Positions 1 to 9,216 of a DNA stretch of 64,000 nt are shown piece after piece (within the stretch, counting starts at the first letter, position 1; the number at the start of each line of letters is the position of its first letter). Source of the DNA: Prevotella sp. (lineage in GTDB: Bacteria > Bacteroidota > Bacteroidia > Bacteroidales > Bacteroidaceae); contig JAFZIZ010000006.1 of assembly GCA_017554145.1 (NCBI GenBank), positions 1 to 64,000 on the forward strand, given 5' to 3'. Both the position numbers and the translations under genes were made by a program. The notes below the pieces were generated by a model. The model made no database searches. It was not told where the DNA came from and saw nothing but the letters and a program-made list of their open reading frames with translations.

Positions 1-2831
1 GTCGTTTCATCATCGAAACCAAGGAAATTACTTAAAGCAGATGTATCTCCAGGCAGATAGACACGTCCAGAACCTAACAGGCCTCCTGTCCAGCGATAGA
101 AACCAACTCCCTCTTCTTTATTGGCAAGAACATAAACATTACTGCTTTCACTGGTACCTTCCGTCTCTGCATCGCTGATCCTAAGCAAGTTCGTTGTAGG
201 CTCGGGAGCCCCAGTGGTTTGAGTCATCTCATAGGAACCTTGTGCTTCTGGAGCATTGATGAGATAAGGTACACCACCCTTCAGAGCGGTAGTGACTTGC
301 TCTAACGTGATTGCTTTGTCCTCCACACCGGTAACCACATACGCCTTGAACTCGTCAGGCAATGTTACATCGTAGGCACTGACCAGTGTTGCCCATTTAG
401 CCTCTCCAACAGTGAACTCGTATGAATCGTACGGTACGAAACGATAGATGCGAGGCAGTGCATGCGTATTATCCGCTTCGTCGTAAGCGGAGAATGACGG
501 CATGGAGAAACTATCAAAGATAGCACTGAAATCCATGTCACTGTCACCGCCACCACCAGGCATGTTGAAGTCAAGTTTAGTACCGAACTTAATCCTATTC
601 TTTGCCTTTACAATCTCTGCTGGTCCATCACCAGTGTCTTTCTGTCTGTCCTCAAACTTATATTTGATAGTAGCACCAGATGCATCAATAGCAATCGTCG
701 CCAACAGGCTGTCGCCCTGATTGACTTCTGTACCGAACTTCAACTTTGCACCGCCGCCACCAAACATGGAGGCGATGTCGAAGCCACCTTCAGAACCTTC
801 TGCTTCCTTGTCGGAAGCATAGAGATATTCATTGTTGCTTGCCCTGAAACGCCAATAAGTATCGTCATACTTCTCAAGAGTTATTTCTAAGGCGCCATCG
901 GGAACAGTGACAATGACATCCTCCTCATCAACCTCTAAGAATTCAGTTGCTTCAGCACCTTTACCTCCCATCATCGAATCTTCAGATTTCATGACATCGG
1001 GGGTCTCTCCATCCATGCCGACAATCAGGAGTTTGTTGCCGTCTGCCAACTGAGAGGGATCTGTTACCAAGACATACTTACCACTCTTCAAGCCATTGGG
1101 CTCCTTGTCACGGGAAGTCACATCTACAGAGAACTTACGCTTCATGGTGTACGACTTCTCTTCGTTGACATCATTGGTAGCAGGATCATCTTCCTGTAGT
1201 GTTACTTTCACTTTCACGGTAATCTTAGAGGTGCCTTCCTTGAGTGCTGTAAAGGTACTGTCCGTACCTGCTTCGTTCTTCACCCAGTTGGCAACTTCTT
1301 TATCGCTGGACTTAAATACAGGTGCTCCAGCAGTACCTGCTGTTAGATTGCTAATAGAATAGAGTTGTTCTGAGGTCTTGGTGGTATTGGCCTTCATATC
1401 TGTAATGTCGTTAACAACCAAGACATGGGTAATATCTTGAAGATAGTTGCCTGCATCCACTTTGGCAGAATATTGTGGTTCGCTATCACCGCCGCCTGTT
1501 CCTCCCATACCGGAGAACATACTCTGATCCTCTGTATATACCAACGGACCAAAGACAATTACCTTGTCGCCTGGGCTGAGGGAACTGGATGACAGAGAAG
1601 AGTATGTCATCACACCAGTTTCGGCAACAATCTCAACCGTGCCATGACCGTCTATCACCTTCATGTGACCGTCTTTCGTACCGTCATCAGAGATATAGTA
1701 AGAGCATGTGCCATTGTCACCCATGCCAGGAAGGGCTATTCCATCCAAATCAAAATCCATATCATCCATGCCAGGGACTTCCATATCACCAAACATATCG
1801 AAGATACCACCGCCAACCTTGGAGATGATACCCTGAATGTAATAGTTGTAATTGTCTTCCCTATAAACAGTAATATTATTGACATTAACGCGTCCATTCT
1901 GAGCCAGTTCTTTGGCTTGAGCCACAGTGAAAGGATGATTCTTACTGCCTGGCACTTCCGATGTAGGGTCATCGATGATCACCGTACAGGTGGCAGAAGC
2001 CTTATCATGCTCCTCGGTCTCACTTACAGAGGCTGTAATCACTACGGTGCCACGTTCTCCAAAGCGCACAACACCATCATTATTTTCAAAATATGCCACA
2101 CCAGTGTTACTACTACTCCATGCAATATCCGACGCTGGTGCTCCCGTGCAGGTGATGCTTGGTGACAACGTTGCGTTTGATAATTCTACAGCATAGTTGT
2201 CGGATGAAAACTTCATGGATACAAATTTCTGGGCATTATTCACCTTTTTGAAGATTGCAATCCGCGAGTCCTTGATATTATCGTCAACAACGTCATCACC
2301 GTCACCTTCTTTTTCAACCTTCACTTCCCAACTCTTACTCATCATGCTGTTCTTGAGACCGACATAGTAGGTTTTTCCCCCCATTGGGACGGTTTTTAAA
2401 CAGTTGTGATCTATACCTATAAATTTAATTCCTTTTTCTTCATCTTCACCGACAGATAGTTTGCTATCATCATACTGGAGCCATTTGCCATCGTAAACAA
2501 CGCGAAATTTAAAGTATTCTGCATCCTCTTCTGCAATCCATAAGATTTTTTCTGACAATTCGTTGTTTTCCTCACTGCCAATGATGCGGTCCTTATCAGC
2601 ATTCAACTCCACAGCAACAGTACCGGGCTTCTTGTCGCTTCCCTTATCATTGGTCATTGCCAGCCCCGTCGTCAGATCTACAATCGCGACGATATCGCCA
2701 TGCTGTAAATCATCAAACTCGACTTTCTTCCACTTCACATAGGTGGTTTCTTGTGCCCACGCACTTCCTGCTCCTACTATGAGGGCACATAGCACGAGAA
2801 TCGTTTGAAAGACTAATTTCTTTTTCATCAT
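1..2831 (-). CDS. Large secreted protein with Ig-like and OB-fold-like domains (3' end cut by window)
   Basis: The frame is open from tandem ATGs at 2826-2831 to the window edge, at least 943 residues. An N-terminal signal peptide (Lys-rich start, hydrophobic core, cleavage near GSAWA-QE, residue 26) indicates export. Around residues 202-284 there is a bacterial Ig-like (Big_2) pattern with the typical WSSSNTGVA core. Residues 292-430 begin PFTVAQAKEL and contain YIQGIISKVGG, the pattern of the OB-fold domain found in Bacteroidales surface proteins (DUF6359-like). A second degenerate Ig-like segment lies near 480-545. Gly/Met/Asp-rich linkers are present. It starts only 16 bp after the RND permease, so it may share that transcript. 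I infer a surface or secreted adhesin-like or polymer-binding role; no catalytic motif is visible. The C-terminus is missing. Confidence 0.75.
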   Translation of the reverse strand, partial: MMKKKLVFQTILVLCALIVGAGSAWAQETTYVKWKKVEFDDLQHGDIVAIVDLTTGLAMTNDKGSDKKPGTVAVELNADKDRIIGSEENNELSEKILWIAEEDAEYFKFRVVYDGKWLQYDDSKLSVGEDEEKGIKFIGIDHNCLKTVPMGGKTYYVGLKNSMMSKSWEVKVEKEGDGDDVVDDNIKDSRIAIFKKVNNAQKFVSMKFSSDNYAVELSNATLSPSITCTGAPASDIAWSSSNTGVAYFENNDGVVRFGERGTVVITASVSETEEHDKASATCTVIIDDPTSEVPGSKNHPFTVAQAKELAQNGRVNVNNITVYREDNYNYYIQGIISKVGGGIFDMFGDMEVPGMDDMDFDLDGIALPGMGDNGTCSYYISDDGTKDGHMKVIDGHGTVEIVAETGVMTYSSLSSSSLSPGDKVIVFGPLVYTEDQSMFSGMGGTGGGDSEPQYSAKVDAGNYLQDITHVLVVNDITDMKANTTKTSEQLYSISNLTAGTAGAPVFKSSDKEVANWVKNEAGTDSTFTALKEGTSKITVKVKVTLQEDDPATNDVNEEKSYTMKRKFSVDVTSRDKEPNGLKSGKYVLVTDPSQLADGNKLLIVGMDGETPDVMKSEDSMMGGKGAEATEFLEVDEEDVIVTVPDGALEITLEKYDDTYWRFRASNNEYLYASDKEAEGSEGGFDIASMFGGGGAKLKFGTEVNQGDSLLATIAIDASGATIKYKFEDRQKDTGDGPAEIVKAKNRIKFGTKLDFNMPGGGGDSDMDFSAIFDSFSMPSFSAYDEADNTHALPRIYRFVPYDSYEFTVGEAKWATLVSAYDVTLPDEFKAYVVTGVEDKAITLEQVTTALKGGVPYLINAPEAQGSYEMTQTTGAPEPTTNLLRISDAETEGTSESSNVYVLANKEEGVGFYRWTGGLLGSGRVYLPGDTSALSNFLGFDDET

Positions 2832-2847
2832 AGCCTAATATTTTTAA

Positions 2848-5800
2848 TTATTCTGTTTTTATTTCTTCACTTTTCACCTCACCCGTCTTACCCTGAAACT
2901 TTTCGTGTAACTTCTGGAACACGATGAAGAACGCAGGTACTACGAACAGCAGGGCGATGGTGCCGATGGCCATACCACCGATGACACCAAGGGCAAGGGC
3001 ACGGTTGCCGTTGGCACCGGCACCGCCAGCAATGACGAGCGGTATCATACCGATAATCATCGTTGCCACAGTCATCAGGATGGGGCGCAAACGCTCCTGA
3101 CAGGCAGCGAACGCCGCATCGCGGATGCTCATGCCTTGGGCACGACGCTCTGAGGCAAACTCGGTAATCAGGATGGCTGTCTTCGAGAGCAGACCTATCA
3201 ACATGATGACACCCGTCTGCAGGTAGATGTTGTTGTCCATGCCAGGCAGGTGGAGCAGTGAGCCGAGGTAGGCGCAGACAAAGGCACCCATCAGTCCGAA
3301 GGGCACGCTCAGCAGTACGGCGAGCGGTGTGAACCACGAGTTATAGAGCGATGCAAGGATAAGGTAGATGAGTACCACACAGATGATATAGATGAGGGCG
3401 GTGGTATTCGAACCAGCCGTTTCCTCCACCTCACGCGACATATTACTGTACTCGTAAGTAGCAGTAGTGGGCATCTCCTGCTTAAACACCTCAGCAATAG
3501 CCTCATGCGCCTCGCCCTCACTGAAGCCGTTGGCGGCAACGATGTTACAGGTGATGCTCTGGAACAGGTTAAAGTGCTCAATGTTCGACGGACCGACAAT
3601 CTCCTTCAGCGAGACGAACTCGGAAATAGGTGCCATCTTACCGCCACGCACCTTCACAAAGATATTCTGCAGTGACGATGGGTCGAGACGACTCTCAGGC
3701 ATGGCACTCGCCATGATGCGATAGACCTTACCAAACTGGTTGAAGTTACCGATATAGCTTCCACCGCAGAAGGAACCGAGCGTGCTGAGCACCGTCTTAG
3801 GTGACACACCTGCACGGTCGCACTGGGTGGCATCCACCTCGACACGATACTTCGGATAGCGCTCTGAATATGATGACATCGCCATGCTGATTTCCGGACG
3901 TTCAGCCAGTTTGGTCAGGAAGTGCTCAGTTTTCTTGGCAAACTCCGACAAGTCACCGTCCGTAGGATCCTCCACGATGAGACTCACACTGTTACTCGTA
4001 CCATAGCCTGGTACCTGCGGCAACTGGAAGGGCAGCACCTTCACGTTTTTGATGTCCATGCAGGCATAGTAGAAGCGACCGATGATGAGGTCTATCAGAT
4101 GATTCATACCCGGACGCTCATCCCAGTGCTTCAGACGGACGACGAGCGTGGCGAAGTTCGATCCGTTGCCCGATGCCAGTCCGTAGCCGCACGACACGGC
4201 GAAACTCTCCAACTCGGGAATCTGCTTCACCTTCTCCTCCACCTGTTTTGTCAGTTCCTGCGTCTGCTGTAACGTGTAGCCCTCCGGTGCGCGAATCTCG
4301 GCGAGGAAGACTCCCTGGTCCTCTTGCGGAACGAGACCCGATGGTAAGTTCTTCATGAAGAACATGAGCAGGACAGCGGCAATCGCTAGTACACCCCACG
4401 ACAGGATTGGTCGCTTGATGAACTTTTGAACCGCCTTCGAGTATTTATTGAAGATAGCATTATAGCTTACGGTGTACGCCTTCTTCGTATAGTACGACAA
4501 CGACTTGCGCTCACTCTTGTCCTCCAAGGCTTTCAGCATGATAGCACAGAGTGCAGGACAAAGCGTCAGTGCCGACACGCACGACAAGCCAACGGATGAG
4601 GCAATGGTCACACCAAACTGGGTAAAGAAGGTGCCCGACGTACCGCTCATGAAGGTCACAGGAATAAACACCGCCATGAATACCAATGTACACGAGATGA
4701 CAGCCACTGACACCTCACTCATTGCCTGGCGCGTAGCCTCACGGGCATCCGATATGCCGTTTTCCATCTTCGCCATCACTGCCTCGACGACTACGATGGC
4801 ATCATCGACCACCGTACCAATGGCGAGCACGAGTGCGAAAAGCGTTAGGATATTAAGCGAGAATCCCGCCAGCATGACGATGGCGAAAGTACCCAATAGC
4901 GACACGCAGATGGATATCGATGGGATAATCGTTGCCTTGAAGTTCTGCAGGAAGAAGAACACGACGAGAATCACAAGGATGATAGCGATGATAAGCGTCT
5001 CCACCACGTTGTGGATGGCGGCGAAAAGGAAGTCGTCCGAAGTCTGCATAGTAACAAACTCCAGTCCAGCTGGCATCGTCGCTTTCATGTCCTCACACAT
5101 CTTGGTGATGCGGGCGTTCACCTCCGTCGCATTGGCATCAGGAGCCTGGAACACCATGAGTAATATGCCTGGCTTACCGTTAATGTTTGACAAGAAACTG
5201 TAGCTCTGGGCACCAATCTCCACCTCCGCCACGTCGCTCAGATGCAGCAGGTGACCGCCGTCGGTGGTACGAAGCACGATGTCGTTGAACTCCTCGACAG
5301 TCTTCAACGTGCCCTTGTACTCCATCGAGTACTGGTATTTGTTTTTCGACAGTTCACCCAACGAACCCGTGGCTGCTACGAAACTCTGTCCGCCTATGGC
5401 GGCAAACACATCATTAGGATCTAAACCGTACTGCGCCATCACATCGGGCTTCAGCCAGATACGCAGGGCATAGGTATTTCCTAATGCCATCACGTCGCCC
5501 ACACCTGTAATACGCTGCAGGCGCGGCTTGATGTTGATATCGACATAGTTCGAGATGAAATCATCGTCGTATTTCCCATCCGAACTCCTGATGGCGAGGA
5601 TGCGCAGGATGTTACTCTGCATCTTCATCACTTGGACGCCCACTTTCGTCACGTCGGCAGGCAGCAAGGCTTGTGCCTTCGACACGCGGTTCTGCACGTT
5701 CACCGCCGCCATGTCGGGATCGGTGCCCTGCTCAAAGTACACGCTGATGCTCACGTTGCCCGACGAAGAAGCCTTCGAGGTCATATATGTCATGCCTGGC

Positions 5801-6018
5801 ACACCGTTGATACTTTCCTCCAACGGCTGGATGACCGACTTCATAATCGTGCTTGCATCAGCACCTGTATAGTTAGTCGTCACCATCACCTGTGGCGGTG
5901 CAATGCTGGGATACTGCTCAATGGACAGTGACTTCATGCAGATGAAGCCCACCATCGCAATGACGATACTGATGGCACACGCCATCACGTATTTATTGAT
6001 GAAAATATTATTCTTCAT
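2848..6018 (-). CDS. RND efflux transporter, inner-membrane permease (AcrB/HAE1 type)
   Basis: 1056 residues, the usual length of the HAE1 hydrophobe/amphiphile efflux family. It is a proton-driven antiporter of the inner membrane that works as a trimer with a periplasmic adaptor and an outer-membrane channel. Visible features are TM1 at residues 10-30, the large periplasmic loop, a TM block at about 338-500 with the paired aspartates of the proton relay in TM4 (GTVVDDAIVVVE, about D405/D406), a second periplasmic loop, and a C-terminal TM block with GNGNRALALGVIGG. It begins 3 bp after the adaptor gene, so the two are co-transcribed. No outer-membrane factor follows, which is unusual, because many Bacteroidales RND operons carry a TolC-like third gene. 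The substrate cannot be told from sequence. Confidence 0.93.
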   Translation of the reverse strand: MKNNIFINKYVMACAISIVIAMVGFICMKSLSIEQYPSIAPPQVMVTTNYTGADASTIMKSVIQPLEESINGVPGMTYMTSKASSSGNVSISVYFEQGTDPDMAAVNVQNRVSKAQALLPADVTKVGVQVMKMQSNILRILAIRSSDGKYDDDFISNYVDINIKPRLQRITGVGDVMALGNTYALRIWLKPDVMAQYGLDPNDVFAAIGGQSFVAATGSLGELSKNKYQYSMEYKGTLKTVEEFNDIVLRTTDGGHLLHLSDVAEVEIGAQSYSFLSNINGKPGILLMVFQAPDANATEVNARITKMCEDMKATMPAGLEFVTMQTSDDFLFAAIHNVVETLIIAIILVILVVFFFLQNFKATIIPSISICVSLLGTFAIVMLAGFSLNILTLFALVLAIGTVVDDAIVVVEAVMAKMENGISDAREATRQAMSEVSVAVISCTLVFMAVFIPVTFMSGTSGTFFTQFGVTIASSVGLSCVSALTLCPALCAIMLKALEDKSERKSLSYYTKKAYTVSYNAIFNKYSKAVQKFIKRPILSWGVLAIAAVLLMFFMKNLPSGLVPQEDQGVFLAEIRAPEGYTLQQTQELTKQVEEKVKQIPELESFAVSCGYGLASGNGSNFATLVVRLKHWDERPGMNHLIDLIIGRFYYACMDIKNVKVLPFQLPQVPGYGTSNSVSLIVEDPTDGDLSEFAKKTEHFLTKLAERPEISMAMSSYSERYPKYRVEVDATQCDRAGVSPKTVLSTLGSFCGGSYIGNFNQFGKVYRIMASAMPESRLDPSSLQNIFVKVRGGKMAPISEFVSLKEIVGPSNIEHFNLFQSITCNIVAANGFSEGEAHEAIAEVFKQEMPTTATYEYSNMSREVEETAGSNTTALIYIICVVLIYLILASLYNSWFTPLAVLLSVPFGLMGAFVCAYLGSLLHLPGMDNNIYLQTGVIMLIGLLSKTAILITEFASERRAQGMSIRDAAFAACQERLRPILMTVATMIIGMIPLVIAGGAGANGNRALALGVIGGMAIGTIALLFVVPAFFIVFQKLHEKFQGKTGEVKSEEIKTE

Positions 6019-6021
6019 GGT

Positions 6022-7155
6022 TTATTTTTCATTTTTCGGTGCTTCGGGGAAAAGGACCTGCTGCCCTTCTTGTACATTATTAGCCCCGACGGTCACAATT
6101 TTGTCGCCTACATTGAGACCGCTGGTCACGATGAAATCCTTTCCGTTGCCTGTATCGACCGTCGTTACCGTAACGGCTGTCGCTGTACTGTCAGTCTTCA
6201 CCTTATAAACCTGTTGCTTGTCCTGAAGTTTCACCACCGCAGTTTGCGGAATGACCATCACGTCCTTCTTGGCAATCGGCAGCACGACTGTACCCTGAAT
6301 ACCAGAGAAGAGATGACCATCAGGATTGGGGAATGAGGCCTTTGCACCTAATGAGCCAGTAGTGGCATCCACCACGCCCGTCAGGCTGGTGATGCGTCCC
6401 TTGTGCGGGTACTCTGTGCCATTTTTCATCACGAACGTCACATCCGGCAACTCTGCTATGTGCTTCATCTTGTCTTCATGAGTCAGACCGGCTGAGACCG
6501 ATGCTTCGATAAGTGCCTCAGACACCGCAAACTCAGCATCCATATTCGTATTACCACTGACAATGGTGAGGCGGGTGGCAGGTGACACCTGATCACCCGT
6601 GCGTACGGAAATTTCACCAATAACACCCGTTACAGGTGCCGAAATGGTACAGAAACCGAGGTTCACTCTCGCACGGTTCACCGAGGCGCGGGCTTGTGCC
6701 ACGGATGCTTGTGCCCGCTTATAGGAATTCTCCGAATTATCGAGCATATAGCGACTCACGATGTTCTTTTCAAAAAGGTTCTTGTTCGACTCATATTCCA
6801 GTTTCGCACTGTTCTCCGAAGCCAGAGCAGCCTGTAGGTTTGCCTGCGCTGCCTCTAATTCTAACTGCGCATTACGCGAGTCAATAACGAAGAGCACCTG
6901 TCCCTTCGCCACCTGTTGACCCTCACTGACGGCAATCTTCATCAACTGACCGCTCACCTGAGGTGTGATGGTCACGTCCGACTGTCCCTTCATTTTTGCA
7001 CTGAACTTCACGGGCACTGTGATGTCCTGTTTCTCTACCGTCATCGTCTCAAACGATGTCTTTGTTTCCTTGGGCATGTCTATTCCACATGATGTCAGAA
7101 CGCTGACCATTGTGGTGAGTGCAAGTAACCACTTTAAAGAATCTTTCCTATTCAT
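6022..7155 (-). CDS. RND efflux periplasmic adaptor, lipoprotein (AcrA/MexA type)
   Basis: 377 residues. The N-terminus is a lipoprotein signal with lipobox LTSC at about residues 20-23, so it should be lipid-anchored. The order is barrel-sandwich half (VTITPQVSGQLMKIAV, then VAKGQVLFVID), a coiled-coil hairpin rich in Ala/Glu/Gln (residues about 110-165), the second lipoyl half (TISAPVTGVIGEIS) and beta-barrel/membrane-proximal domains. It links the RND pump 3 bp downstream to an outer-membrane channel encoded elsewhere. It is the first gene of the unit. Upstream, reading the minus strand, TATCTTTG (7186-7193) fits a Bacteroidetes -7 box, 31 bases from the start codon. Confidence 0.92.
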   Translation of the reverse strand: MNRKDSLKWLLALTTMVSVLTSCGIDMPKETKTSFETMTVEKQDITVPVKFSAKMKGQSDVTITPQVSGQLMKIAVSEGQQVAKGQVLFVIDSRNAQLELEAAQANLQAALASENSAKLEYESNKNLFEKNIVSRYMLDNSENSYKRAQASVAQARASVNRARVNLGFCTISAPVTGVIGEISVRTGDQVSPATRLTIVSGNTNMDAEFAVSEALIEASVSAGLTHEDKMKHIAELPDVTFVMKNGTEYPHKGRITSLTGVVDATTGSLGAKASFPNPDGHLFSGIQGTVVLPIAKKDVMVIPQTAVVKLQDKQQVYKVKTDSTATAVTVTTVDTGNGKDFIVTSGLNVGDKIVTVGANNVQEGQQVLFPEAPKNEK

Positions 7156-7404
7156 TTTTGTTAATAAAATTTCTAGTTATTGCGGCAAAGATACAATAAA
7201 ATTTATTAACAATTGAAAGCCTCCCCTTTAAATTATGTTAAAGAGACCGCTTTTGTACGAAAAAGATAGAGAAATGAGGCCGAAAGGCATAAAAAAAGAA
7301 CTAAGTATGTCATTTAGGTCATTAGGTCAATCGAAAGTAATATACTTAACCCTTGTAAACTATATGGTTTGCGCGTGTAATTTCCTAGACCGAAGAGGAA
7401 AACT

Positions 7405-7460
7405 TTTTCCTCCGAAGAGCAGTAAATTTTCCTCCGAAGAGCAGTAAATTTTCCTCCGAA
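7405..7460. repeat. 22-bp tandem repeat, about 2.6 copies
   Basis: Units at 7405-7426 and 7427-7448 are identical (they start TTTTCCTCCGAAGAGC), and a third partial copy ends at 7460. The first unit forms the right arm of a palindrome GAGGAAAA-CT-TTTTCCTC at 7395-7412. The period matches the 22-bp repeats at 14819 and 25660. Confidence 0.9.
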
Positions 7461-7487
7461 CAAGCGAAAAGCCGTTTCTCTGATAGC

Positions 7488-7522
7488 GATACGGCGTGTT
7501 GCTCATAGTAACACGCCGTATC
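7488..7522 (-). terminator. Hairpin terminator downstream of nadB
   Basis: Perfect 13-bp inverted repeat (GATACGGCGTGTT / AACACGCCGTATC) around a 9-base loop, 15 bp past the nadB stop codon. There is no clear T-run on the minus side, so it may act as a strong mRNA 3' stem or a bidirectional block. Confidence 0.7.
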
Positions 7523-7536
7523 ACGAAATGCCCAAT

Positions 7537-9126
7537 TTACCTCTTATCGTAAGCGTGAAGGGGATAGTCGATGGTGTAGTGGAGACCACGACACTCTTTG
7601 CGCTCGAGGGCCCAACGGGTGATAAGGTAGCCGACATTGATCATGTTACGGAGTTCACAGATGTCTGGGCTCGCCTTCACACGTTTGAAGAGGCGTTCTG
7701 TCTCCTCATAAAGCATATCGAGACGGTCCCAGGCACGATGCAGACGGAGGTCACTACGGACGATACCCACATAGTTGGACATGATCTGGGCGACTTCCTT
7801 GACGGACTGCGTGATAAGCACCTTCTCCTCGTTGGTCATCGTACCCTCGTCGTTCCACTTAGGAACATCCATATTGAAGTCGTACTCATCAACATGCTGC
7901 AAAGAGTGCTTGGCAGCGGCATCGGCATAAACAACGGCTTCGATAAGGGAATTGGAAGCCAAACGGTTGCCACCATGCAGACCAGTGCAGGAGCACTCGC
8001 CAAGGGCATAGAGGCGCTCGATAGAGGACTGTCCGTTGAGATCGACCTTGATACCGCCACACATATAATGGGCTGCAGGACGAACGGGGATATAGTCGGT
8101 CGTGATATCGATACCCATCGAGAGGCACTTCTGATAGATATTCGGGAAGTGACGACGAGTCTCTTCCGGGTCTTTATGCGTCACGTCGAGACAGACATGG
8201 TCGATACCATGAATCTTCATCTCCTTATCGATGGCACGAGCCACGATGTCACGAGGTGCCAATGACAGACGCTCGTCGTACTTCTCCATGAAGGTCTCAC
8301 CCGTAGGCAGTTTCAGGATACCGCCATAGCCACGCATCGCCTCCGTGATGAGGTAGGCAGGATGTGTCTCGTTGGGGTTATGAAGCACAGTGGGATGGAA
8401 CTGTACGAACTCCATATCGGCTACCGTACCCTTGGCACGATAGACCATGGCGATACCGTCGCCTGTGGCAATGACGGGATTGGAAGTGGTGAGATAGACT
8501 GCACCGCAACCACCTGTACACATCACCGTGACCTTGGCAAGATAGGTATCTACCTTCGGTTTGTCGGGATTGAGCACATAAGCGCCATAGCACTGGATAT
8601 GGGGAGAGCGACGAGTGACACGTACGCCCAGATGGTGCTGGGTGATAATCTCTACAGCGAAATGGTTTTCCTTGACCTCGATGTTAGGATGGTTTCTGAC
8701 TGCTTCCATCAGTCCACGCTGTATCTCTGCACCTGTATCGTCGGCATGGTGGAGGATACGGAACTCAGAGTGTCCGCCCTCACGATGGAGGTCGAACGAG
8801 CCATCTTCCTTCTTGTCGAAATTCACGCCCCAGTTAACCAGTTCCTTGATCTGCTCTGGAGCATTGCGTACCACCTGCTCTACCGCCTTGCGGTCGCTGA
8901 TATAGTCGCCAGCGATGATGGTATCGGCAATATGCTTGTCGAAGGTGTCTACCTTCATATTCGTCACGGAGGCGACACCACCTTGTGCAAACGACGTATT
9001 CGCCTCATCGAGCGACGTCTTGCATATCATACAAACCTTACCCTTGTTGGCACGGGCAATCTTCAAGGCATAGCTCATACCAGCCACACCTGCACCTATC
9101 ACCAGAAAATCGTACTTGTAAACCAT
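7537..9126 (-). CDS. nadB: L-aspartate oxidase
   Basis: 529 residues, close to the usual length of about 530-540. This flavoenzyme oxidises L-aspartate to iminoaspartate in the first step of de novo NAD synthesis. The N-terminal dinucleotide-binding motif VIGAGVAGMSYALKIA (residues about 8-23) binds FAD. The HREGGHSEFRILHHADDTGAEIQ stretch and the VRPAAHYMCGGIKVDLNG and LYALGECSCTGLHGGNRLASNSLIE region are hallmarks of the succinate dehydrogenase/NadB flavoprotein family. The C-terminal helical domain is complete. nadA and nadC are not adjacent, but nadD lies in the window at 28222. The gene diverges from dacB across a compact symmetric promoter. Confidence 0.96.
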   Translation of the reverse strand: MVYKYDFLVIGAGVAGMSYALKIARANKGKVCMICKTSLDEANTSFAQGGVASVTNMKVDTFDKHIADTIIAGDYISDRKAVEQVVRNAPEQIKELVNWGVNFDKKEDGSFDLHREGGHSEFRILHHADDTGAEIQRGLMEAVRNHPNIEVKENHFAVEIITQHHLGVRVTRRSPHIQCYGAYVLNPDKPKVDTYLAKVTVMCTGGCGAVYLTTSNPVIATGDGIAMVYRAKGTVADMEFVQFHPTVLHNPNETHPAYLITEAMRGYGGILKLPTGETFMEKYDERLSLAPRDIVARAIDKEMKIHGIDHVCLDVTHKDPEETRRHFPNIYQKCLSMGIDITTDYIPVRPAAHYMCGGIKVDLNGQSSIERLYALGECSCTGLHGGNRLASNSLIEAVVYADAAAKHSLQHVDEYDFNMDVPKWNDEGTMTNEEKVLITQSVKEVAQIMSNYVGIVRSDLRLHRAWDRLDMLYEETERLFKRVKASPDICELRNMINVGYLITRWALERKECRGLHYTIDYPLHAYDKR

Positions 9127-9145
9127 TGTAGTAATAAATTATGCT

Positions 9146-9207
9146 GCAAAGATACGAAATAATTGATAATTGACAATTGATAATTGATAATTATTTCGTA
9201 ATTTTGC
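9146..9207. promoter_or_regulatory. Symmetric divergent promoter nadB / dacB
   Basis: The arms 9146-9164 and 9189-9207 are 19-bp inverted repeats with 17 matches. The minus -7 box TATCTTTG is at 9147-9154 and the plus -7 box TAATTTTG at 9199-9206, 44 bases apart. The palindrome CAATTG (9174-9179) sits at the exact centre and supplies overlapping ATTG -33-like boxes to both promoters with 19-base spacers. Simple GATAATT-type repeats fill the middle. Confidence 0.7.
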
Positions 9208-9216
9208 GCATTGATT

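Larger units (their letters stand above)
7156..7536. other. 381-bp intergenic region with minus promoter, 22-bp tandem repeat and nadB terminator
   Basis: This space separates the efflux genes from nadB (both minus). It holds the adaptor promoter (7186-7193), an 18-bp palindrome (7395-7412), a 22-bp tandem repeat (7405-7460) and a strong hairpin (7488-7522). The 70-codon frame at 7235-7447 runs into the repeats and has no promoter or family-like features, so I do not call it a gene. Confidence 0.6.

Noticed and set aside
1644-2165. 173-codon plus-strand frame
   Set aside because: Antisense to the clear secreted Ig/OB-fold protein, whose residues and domains are coherent in the opposite frame.
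7235-7447. Open frame of 70 codons on the plus strand
   Set aside because: Runs through intergenic repeats, has no promoter or family-like features and lies between minus-strand genes.
7405-7460. Possible CRISPR array
   Set aside because: Units are contiguous without spacers and no cas genes are in the window; the same holds for the arrays at 25660 and 52564.
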